NCBI GenBank assembly: GCA_024403775.1
Contig: JAKSRE010000007.1
Location: 1 to 64,000, forward strand
Length of the DNA stretch: 64,000 nucleotides
Reading direction: 5' to 3'
Source: Clostridia bacterium
GTDB taxonomy: Bacteria; Bacillota; Clostridia; Saccharofermentanales; Saccharofermentanaceae
The notes below the pieces were generated by a model. That model worked only from the letters and a program-made list of their open reading frames with translations, was not told the origin of the DNA and searched no databases. Position numbers and translations under genes: made by a program. Shown here one piece after another: positions 56,913 to 64,000 of this stretch. How positions within the stretch are numbered: the first letter of the stretch is position 1; each line of letters opens with the position of its first letter.

Positions 56913-58412
56913 ATGACTAGAAAGCCAGAAGAAATCAGTAATATCCTTAAGGAACAGATTAAGAACTACAAGAACCGCATCGATATGGGTGAGGTTGGTA
57001 CAGTTGTACTTGTAGGTGATGGTATTGCAAGTGTATACGGTCTTCGTAACTGTATGTCTACAGAGCTCCTTGAGTTTGAGGATGGAAGTGTAGGACTTGC
57101 TCAGAACCTCGAGAGTGAGACAGTATCTGTTGCTATCCTTTCTGATAAGAATGATATCAAGGAAGGAACAAAAGTTAAGAGAACAGGTACAGTATTATCT
57201 GTTCCAGTTGGCGAGAGTTTCCTTGGAAGAGTTGTTAACCCTCTTGGTGAACCAATTGATGGTAAGGGAGCTATTCATAGCAGTGCAAGAAGACCAGTAG
57301 AGGCTGAAGCTCCTGGTATTATCGAGCGTCATAGTGTAGACAGACCACTTCAGACTGGTATTAAGGCTATCGACTCAATGATTCCTATTGGTCGTGGTCA
57401 GCGTGAGCTTATTATCGGTGACAGACAGACAGGTAAGACACAGATTGCCATTGATACAATTATCAATCAGAAGGGCAAGAACGTTATCTGTATCTATGTT
57501 GCTATCGGACAGAAGGCAACTTCAGTTGTTCAGATTGTTCAGGATCTGACAAGAGCTGGTGCCATGGAATACACAACAGTAGTATCTGCTACTGCTGCTG
57601 AGAGCGCACCAATTCAGTACATTGCTCCATATTCTGGTTGTGCAATGGCTGAGTATTTTAGAGAGATGGGTAAGGACGTTCTTATTGTTTATGACGACCT
57701 TTCAAAGCATGCTGTTGCATACAGAGCTCTCTCACTTCTTATCAGAAGACCTCCAGGACGTGAGGCTTATCCTGGTGACGTTTTCTATCTCCACAGCAGA
57801 CTTCTTGAGCGTGCTGCATGTGTAGATGACGCTTTTGGTGGCGGATCAATTACTGCCCTCCCAATCGTTGAGACACAGGCAGGTGACGTATCTGCATATA
57901 TTCCTACAAATGTTATCTCAATTACAGATGGACAGATATTCCTTGAGACAGAGTTGTTCCACAGTGGTATCATCCCAGCTGTAAACCCAGGTATCTCTGT
58001 AAGCCGAGTTGGTGGTTCAGCTCAGGTTAAGGCAATGAAGAAGGTTGCTGGTGAATTAAAGCTTCTTTATTCTCAGTACCGTGAGCTTCAGGAATTCTCA
58101 CAGTTTGGTAGTGACCTTGATGCTGATACTAAGGCAAGACTTCGTCTTGGTGAGAGAATCGTTGAGGTATTGAAGCAAGGTCTTAACTCTCCAATTCCTG
58201 TAGGTGGACAGGTAGGTATCATTTATGCAGTTATTCACGGATACCTTAATAACATTCCAGTAAAGAATGTTAAGGAATTCGAGAATGATTTGTATCAGGT
58301 ATTGGATCGTGAGCATCCAGACTGGATGAGAAGAATTGTTAATGGTTCCTGGACAAGTGATGATGAGGCAGAACTCAAGGAAGTTCTTGAGAAGATGACT
58401 TCAAAGTCATAA
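56913..58412 (+). CDS. atpA: ATP synthase F1 subunit alpha
   Basis: 499 residues, full length. Non-catalytic nucleotide-binding subunit. Walker [10 protein letters not shown] near residue 169; [16 protein letters not shown]alker B region; arginine-finger segment near [15 protein letters not shown]. The N-terminal [16 protein letters not shown] binds delta. Confidence 0.98.
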   Translation: MTRKPEEISNILKEQIKNYKNRIDMGEVGTVVLVGDGIASVYGLRNCMSTELLEFEDGSVGLAQNLESETVSVAILSDKNDIKEGTKVKRTGTVLSVPVGESFLGRVVNPLGEPIDGKGAIHSSARRPVEAEAPGIIERHSVDRPLQTGIKAIDSMIPIGRGQRELIIGDRQTGKTQIAIDTIINQKGKNVICIYVAIGQKATSVVQIVQDLTRAGAMEYTTVVSATAAESAPIQYIAPYSGCAMAEYFREMGKDVLIVYDDLSKHAVAYRALSLLIRRPPGREAYPGDVFYLHSRLLERAACVDDAFGGGSITALPIVETQAGDVSAYIPTNVISITDGQIFLETELFHSGIIPAVNPGISVSRVGGSAQVKAMKKVAGELKLLYSQYRELQEFSQFGSDLDADTKARLRLGERIVEVLKQGLNSPIPVGGQVGIIYAVIHGYLNNIPVKNVKEFENDLYQVLDREHPDWMRRIVNGSWTSDDEAELKEVLEKMTSKS

Positions 58413-58462
58413 GAGAATAGACCACAGATTAGATTATTAGTTTAAGGATTTAAGGATTTAAG

Positions 58463-59350
58463 ATGGCAAAGGATATTAAGGTTTTAAGAAAGAAGATTAA
58501 AAGCTTTGATTCAACGCTTCATTTGACTGGAGCGATGGGTCTTGTTGCTTCTTCAAAAATCCGTAAGGCAACCGATGCTATGCTTGAAGGTCGTAAATAT
58601 TTAGAGGCAATTACTGAAGTAGTAAATGACTTAAAGAAGTGTCCTGAATGCCGTACCTGTAAGTACTTTGGCTTAGAGGATAAGAAGAAAGATTCTTCTG
58701 ATGTTTCTGATACTTCCGAGAATACTACTCCAAGAACAAAGCTTATAGTAATTGCCGGAGACCGTGGATTATGCGGCGGTTATAATGCTAATGTATTCAG
58801 ATTAGTACGTGATATGGACGATATCGACATAATACCAATCGGTAAACGTGCTTATGACAGATATACTACAGATCTTAATGAGACAGAAGATGATTATGCA
58901 GAGAATAATGTATTTGAGTCATCTGAGTATTATACTTATGAGTCAGCTTTAAAGCTTGCAAATGAGTGCGTTAAGGATTTTGCTGAAGGTAAGATCGATA
59001 AGCTTGGTATTGTATATAACAGATACGTATCAATCATGACACAGGAGCCTGAAGTTAAGTGGGTTTTACCACTTGAGAGACCACAAAGTGGAGATGTAAA
59101 TACTGGTGTTTTTGAACCAGATCCATTTACACTTTTAAACGATATTGTTCCACAGTATGTGGCAGGTGTGTTATATGCTCTTGTAAAAGAGAGTTTCGCC
59201 TGCGAAGTAGCTGCAAGAAGAATGGCAATGGATAGTGCCAAGAAGAATGCGACAGAAATGATAGATAATCTGCAACTGGAGTACAACCGTGTAAGACAGA
59301 GCAAGATTACTCAGGAAATTACCGAAATCGTTGCCGGAAGCGGCAAGTGA
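58463..59350 (+). CDS. atpG: ATP synthase F1 subunit gamma
   Basis: 295 residues, the rotor shaft. N-terminal helix IKVLRKKIKSFDSTLHLTGAM-type and C-terminal helix (AARRMAMDSAKKNATEMID) form the coiled coil; the central VIAGDRGLCGGYNANVFR segment is conserved. A Ser/Asp-rich insert at about residues 75-90 (KKKDSSDVSDTSENTT) is longer than usual. Confidence 0.96.
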   Translation: MAKDIKVLRKKIKSFDSTLHLTGAMGLVASSKIRKATDAMLEGRKYLEAITEVVNDLKKCPECRTCKYFGLEDKKKDSSDVSDTSENTTPRTKLIVIAGDRGLCGGYNANVFRLVRDMDDIDIIPIGKRAYDRYTTDLNETEDDYAENNVFESSEYYTYESALKLANECVKDFAEGKIDKLGIVYNRYVSIMTQEPEVKWVLPLERPQSGDVNTGVFEPDPFTLLNDIVPQYVAGVLYALVKESFACEVAARRMAMDSAKKNATEMIDNLQLEYNRVRQSKITQEITEIVAGSGK

Positions 59351-59359
59351 GGAGATTAG

Positions 59360-60766
<1,407 letters not shown>

Positions 60767-60774
60767 GAAACTAA

Positions 60775-61050
60775 ATGAAGAATTATCATCTGACAATTTC
60801 ATCACCTGACGGTGAAGTGTTTAATGACGAAGTTATCTGTCTGACTTTGAGAGGTGCAGAAGGTGATCTGGCTGTATTCAGCGGCCACGTTCCTTTTGTT
60901 ACAACAGTCAGACCAGGTAAGGTTGTCGTTACACTTAAAAATGAAGAAGAGAAAGAGGGTTATCTTGAATCAGGCGTACTTAATGTAGGCAAGAATTCAG
61001 TTATCCTTCTTGTTGGTGATAAGAAACTTTTTAGTAAAACATCAACCTGA
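60775..61050 (+). CDS. atpC: ATP synthase F1 subunit epsilon, short form without C-terminal helices
   Basis: 91 residues against the usual 130-140. The beta-sandwich domain is complete (LTISSPDGEVFNDEVICLTL, GDLAVFSGHVPFVTTVRPG, YLESGVLNVGKNSVILLVG). The two C-terminal helices that inhibit ATP hydrolysis are absent; the protein ends FSKTST at a TGA with no continuation in another frame. Last gene of the operon. Confidence 0.93.
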   Translation: MKNYHLTISSPDGEVFNDEVICLTLRGAEGDLAVFSGHVPFVTTVRPGKVVVTLKNEEEKEGYLESGVLNVGKNSVILLVGDKKLFSKTST

Positions 61051-61083
61051 TTGTTTATTTAATTACGGGAGATTTATGTTTAT

Positions 61084-62079
61084 ATGGATATGCCATATGA
61101 ATTAAAAGCTGCAGCTGAAGAACTTGTTGAAGGAATTAATCCTTCTAGGCTTCGTAAAATTGCACAGGAATTAAGTGACAGATACCGTAACTCAAGTGCC
61201 TCAGGCAAGACTCTTCTCAGTGAAGAATTAGAGGCCTCTGTCTATTCTCTTGTCCGCATGCCTGCAACATATGGTGCAGTATCAGCCTCCCTCAAATATG
61301 CCCTTGAATTTTATGACGGCCCTGTTTGTAATACCCTTCTTGACGTAGGTGCTGGAAGTGGTAGTGGAAGCTGGGCTGTTAATTATTTTGATGATTCTTC
61401 CAGAGTAAACATAAACAAAATTACCTGCCTTGAGCGTGAAGCTGCCATGAGAACGATTGGAAGCAAGCTCATGAAGTCAGGAGATTCTGTTTTATCTAAT
61501 GCTGAATGGAGAAGTTTTGATCTTACATCAAATAGCGCGACCTCAGACATGATATCAGCGGATATTGTCCTCGAGTCCTATGTACTTAATGAATTATCTC
61601 CTTCTGACAGACATAAGGCGTTGGATAATCTCTGGGCACACACAAATAATATGCTTCTTCTTGTAGAACCAGGAAGTAAAATAGGATTTGGTGTACTTAA
61701 GGATGCGCGTGAATATCTTTTGGCAGAAGGCGCTTCGCTCATTGCACCTTGTCCTCATACTGGCGAGTGCAGACTTGATAGCGACGACTGGTGTCATTTT
61801 ACCTGCCGCGTTCAGCGAAGTAAAATACATAAACTTCTTAAGGACGGCGATGTTCCTTATGAAGATGAGAAGTTCAGTTTTATGTGCTTTGCGAAAAGTG
61901 ATTCGCAAGTCCGCCGCGCTACTTCGAGAATACTTCGACATCCACAGATTAGTAAAGGCCAGATAGGACTTACTCTTTGTGGAAGCGAAAAAAACGAAGA
62001 AGTAGTAATTCGCAAGCGTGACGGTGAGGCTTTTAAAGTTGCCCGCAAGGCTTCTCAGGGTGATTCCTTCGATTATTGA
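61084..62079 (+). CDS. Rsm22-family small-ribosomal-subunit methyltransferase-like protein
   Basis: 331 residues. SAM-binding motif TLLDVGAGSGSGSWAV near residue 88. The Cys/His cluster CPHTGECRL...DWCHFTC (about 224-242) is the Rsm22 signature, known in mitochondria for metal or Fe-S binding in ribosome assembly. Bacterial members are uncharacterised, so substrate is inferred from family. 33 bp after atpC, so it may be read through from the atp operon. Confidence 0.85.
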   Translation: MDMPYELKAAAEELVEGINPSRLRKIAQELSDRYRNSSASGKTLLSEELEASVYSLVRMPATYGAVSASLKYALEFYDGPVCNTLLDVGAGSGSGSWAVNYFDDSSRVNINKITCLEREAAMRTIGSKLMKSGDSVLSNAEWRSFDLTSNSATSDMISADIVLESYVLNELSPSDRHKALDNLWAHTNNMLLLVEPGSKIGFGVLKDAREYLLAEGASLIAPCPHTGECRLDSDDWCHFTCRVQRSKIHKLLKDGDVPYEDEKFSFMCFAKSDSQVRRATSRILRHPQISKGQIGLTLCGSEKNEEVVIRKRDGEAFKVARKASQGDSFDY

Positions 62080-62105
62080 TTTTTATAATACAGGATGGTT
62101 AGATT

Positions 62106-62519
62106 ATGTGGTGGTTATTTGCAGTTCTATCTTCTATATTTGCGGCACTCACTTCAATTCTTGCCAAGGTAGGTATCAAAAATGTCGATTCAAATCTTGC
62201 GACAGCAATAAGAACTGTAGTTGTTGTGCTTATGGCCTGGGTTATGGTTTTTGTAACTAACAGCCAGGGTGGTCTTAATGCTATAGATCGTAAGAGCTGG
62301 ATTATGCTCATTTTATCAGGTCTTGCAACAGGTCTTTCATGGCTTTGCTACTATAAGGCACTTCAGCTTGGCGAAGCATCAAAAGTTGTTCCAATTGATA
62401 AGTTAAGTGTTGTAATTACTTTGATATTAGCTTTCGTATTTTTGCACGAGAAATTCACAATGAAATCTGCAATCGGCTGTATCCTGATAACGATTGGGAC
62501 GCTGGTCATGGTTTTGTGA
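62106..62519 (+). CDS. EamA half-transporter
   Basis: 137 residues with five membrane helices, corresponding to one EamA domain (FAVLSSIFAALTSILAKVGI; LSGLATGLSWLCYYKALQLG; PIDKLSVVITLILAFVFLHE). Full-length EamA exporters have two such domains; single-domain members probably dimerise. The substrate is unknown. It starts 26 bp after the Rsm22-like gene. Confidence 0.88.
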   Translation: MWWLFAVLSSIFAALTSILAKVGIKNVDSNLATAIRTVVVVLMAWVMVFVTNSQGGLNAIDRKSWIMLILSGLATGLSWLCYYKALQLGEASKVVPIDKLSVVITLILAFVFLHEKFTMKSAIGCILITIGTLVMVL

Positions 62520-62553
62520 TTAAGTGTGTGGGTAGCTTTTCGAGAAAAAGGGC

Positions 62554-62687
62554 AAAAAAACTGCCGCTTCATGAGCGGCAGAGCTAACGCGATATATTTA
62601 TATCCAATCTTCCCCTTTAACTTGGATTAAACATATCTCTTGCTTACGCGGACAACTAATAAATCCATTTGCGTAACAAGCAATTGT
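62554..62687 (-). ncRNA. Candidate structured small RNA
   Basis: On the minus strand TTGAAA (62721-62716), a 16-bp spacer and TATAAT (62699-62694) form a good promoter. The following 134 nt have no open frame and can fold into TTGCTT..ACGC / GCGTAAGCAA, then ATCCAA/TTGGAT around a purine-rich loop (AAAGGGGAAG). They end in CTGCCGCT/AGCGGCAG followed by TTTTTTT at 62560-62554. No minus-strand gene lies downstream, so it is likely a trans-acting RNA. I do not recognise the class; 6S RNA is possible but not shown. Confidence 0.65.
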
Positions 62688-62829
62688 AATTAAATTATAC
62701 GGGGAATAGACATTATTTCAATATTATAGAATAAATTAAGGGAAACCAGGTTGCGTAAATGTTATTTTCCGTTTTATAATGAAGGGGCACGACACTCGGT
62801 TATTTACTTGCAAAGGAGGGCCTAAATTC

Positions 62830-63315
62830 ATGAATTATAGTAAAAGAGGAACTGATCTGCGATGGAAGAAGAAGTTGATTTTCTCAGGAGTATTCATACA
62901 GGAATCACTCCTTCATTCGATTATGAGCCGTCAGTTTGAGATTAATACAAAGCAGTGGCTTCTTTTGGTAATTACTCGCGGTTTTCCTACAGCGCCTGAT
63001 TTGTCTTCAATTGCAAGAACTATGGGCTGCACACGCCAGAATGTAAAAAAACTTGCCCAGGGTCTAGTAGATCAGGGTTATATCGAGCTCAAAAAATCGA
63101 ATACTGATGCAAGAAGTACCTGCATAGTTCTTCTTCCTAAGGGAGAAGCTTTCTGTGATAAGTGTGAAGAGATGGAAGAGGGAGTTCAGGATATTCTCTT
63201 TAAGGATTTTACTGACGAGGAGATAGAGACTTTCTACAGACTAAATGGAAAATTTAATCTTGGTCTTAACCGACTTGATATGGAATTAAACAAGGGTGAG
63301 GAAGGCAAAGATTAA
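62830..63315 (+). CDS. MarR-family transcriptional regulator
   Basis: 161 residues. Winged helix-turn-helix: WLLLVITRGFPTAPDLSSIAR, then TMGCTRQNVKKLAQGLVDQG (recognition helix) and the wing YIELKKSNTDARSTCI. The dimerisation helices are N- and C-terminal. ATG 62830 lies 9 bp after AGGAGGG; a longer frame from 62779 has no ribosome site. Ligand and targets unknown; it is divergent from the small RNA at 62554. Confidence 0.9.
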   Translation: MNYSKRGTDLRWKKKLIFSGVFIQESLLHSIMSRQFEINTKQWLLLVITRGFPTAPDLSSIARTMGCTRQNVKKLAQGLVDQGYIELKKSNTDARSTCIVLLPKGEAFCDKCEEMEEGVQDILFKDFTDEEIETFYRLNGKFNLGLNRLDMELNKGEEGKD

Positions 63316-63347
63316 TTACTGATTTTTTGATTCATTTTAGAAACGAA

Positions 63348-63380
63348 AGTGCTGGCAAAGACTGTCAGCATTTTTTATTG
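63348..63380 (+). terminator. Intrinsic terminator after the MarR gene
   Basis: GTGCTGGCAAAGACTGTCAGCA can form TGCTG/CAGCA with flanking pairs, followed by TTTTTTA. Confidence 0.7.
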
Positions 63381-63456
63381 GGATTTCCTGAGCAAAATAA
63401 GGTACTTTATTTCTGATTTGCTGCTGTTTATGTTGCGGTATTACTTCACTATAATA

Positions 63457-63546
63457 AAGGCACAAGCGTTGATTCACATGAATCGGCCAATGGATAGATA
63501 TATAGAAATTGGAAAGCCCGAGCATTTAAGCTCGGGTTTTCTTTTG
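63457..63546 (+). ncRNA. Possible short RNA ending in a terminator
   Basis: After the MarR terminator there is TATAAT (63450-63455) with a weak TTTATG 17 bp upstream. A non-coding stretch follows, with the palindrome GATTCACATGAATC and CCAAT/ATTGG, ending at a strong terminator AGCCCGAGC/GCTCGGG plus TTTTC (63515-63543). A terminator with no gene before it suggests a short transcript. Weak evidence. Confidence 0.35.
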
Positions 63547-63587
63547 CATTAATGTTATAATTAGAAAAAAACTATGGAGGACTTCCC

Positions 63588-64000
63588 ATGAAATATGTAA
63601 TTATGCTTTTGTCTGAAGCTTCGAAAATCGATTTTGCAGGTGCTGATAAACTCACAAAATCTGATCACCTCGTTATCCTGTATGCGAAGGGTAAGAAAAC
63701 AATCACTGCAGCTGTTCAGGAGCAGCTCGATGCTCTTAAAGCAACTGTTGATTTTACAGAAATAGCTCAGACTGCTGATGCATGGCTTCATGTGGCTTAC
63801 CTCCTGGGTTATCATGTTGCAAGTAAGCATGATACATATGTAGTAACAAAGGATAAGACAAAAGTTCCAACCAAGCTTACAGCTGATGCTCATATCTATA
63901 CAGGCTTTAAGACAATTACAGGTGCAACTTCTTCTTCATCATCTTCATCGAAGAAGACTACTACTTCAACTAAGAAAGCAACTACATCAACTAAGAAGAC
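63588..64000 (+). CDS. Unknown protein with Lys/Thr/Ser-rich tail, cut by window end
   Basis: At least 137 codons remain open to the last base. ATG 63588 follows TATGGAGG. The first ~110 residues form a soluble alpha/beta domain (MKYVIMLLSEASKIDF, DAWLHVAYLLGYHVASKHD) that I do not recognise. From about residue 115 the protein becomes Ser- then Lys/Thr-rich (SSSSSSSKKTTTSTKKATTS), like histone H1-type or nucleic-acid-binding tails. The C terminus is outside the window. Confidence 0.7.
   Translation, partial: MKYVIMLLSEASKIDFAGADKLTKSDHLVILYAKGKKTITAAVQEQLDALKATVDFTEIAQTADAWLHVAYLLGYHVASKHDTYVVTKDKTKVPTKLTADAHIYTGFKTITGATSSSSSSSKKTTTSTKKATTSTKK

Noticed and set aside
63349..63552. 67-residue frame between MarR and the last gene
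   Set aside because: It starts inside the MarR terminator and runs through a second terminator hairpin, so it is unlikely to be translated.

Overview
The window reads as chromosome of a low-GC Firmicute of the Lachnospiraceae type (Butyrivibrio/Pseudobutyrivibrio-like). The reasons are AT-rich intergenic DNA, strong GGAGG-type ribosome sites, secreted proteins built on repeated DUF4214 modules with Thr-Pro linkers, cytoplasmic xylan-debranching enzymes (GH115, GH43), and a T-box-controlled thrS. The family assignment is inference from gene content; no rRNA is present.

Layout. 1-345: intergenic word arrays at the window edge. 505-5378: a LacI-sensor/GGDEF-like/EAL regulator, a GH43 enzyme and a DUF4304 protein. 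5447-7873 (minus): secreted DUF4214 protein. 8065-18813: a complete type II-A CRISPR-Cas locus: tracrRNA (minus strand, between the DUF4214 gene and cas9), cas9, cas1, cas2, csn2, and an array of 70 repeats and 69 spacers. 19419-22911 (minus): thiamine thiazole operon thiS-thiF-thiG-thiH-thiE behind a structured leader with an intrinsic terminator. 23185-24645: a tRNA/tmRNA 3' end remnant and a DUF4143-type ATPase. 24921-29794: GH115, NudC-like Nudix hydrolase, flavin split-barrel protein. 29894-34493: MoxR-DUF58-transglutaminase operon. 34634-38140: LRR/DUF4214 surface protein, then an ECF sigma factor with its anti-sigma. 38787-42802 (minus): a second MoxR-DUF58 cluster with a membrane protein and a GNAT protein. 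43473-45612 (minus): thrS and its T-box leader. 45665-48792 (minus): a duplicated two-gene module (tiny membrane protein plus zinc-ribbon membrane protein). 50384-53989 (minus): secreted DUF4214/DUF4838 protein. 54243-61050: complete F-type ATP synthase operon whose c subunit carries a Na+-type two-carboxylate site. 61084 to the end: Rsm22-type methyltransferase, EamA half-transporter, a probable small RNA, MarR regulator and a truncated gene with a Lys/Thr/Ser tail.

The most unusual signal is not a gene. Several intergenic regions hold arrays of a short word and its reverse complement at exact helical spacings. Two of them (38277-38644 and 49890-50257) have identical geometry: 12 word sites alternating 29 and 22 bp apart, interrupted by the same 99-bp step, 361 bp from first to last site. 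Yet one uses TTTAGAA/TTCTAAA and the other TTTATAA/TTATAAA at every site. A third, shorter array mixes TTTAGAA and TTTGTAA. Further arrays with other words (GGTGAC, TGATTGG, AGTGAA, TTGTGGA) share a recurring 22-bp same-strand step. This looks like a family of elements whose recognition word changes in concert while spacing is kept.
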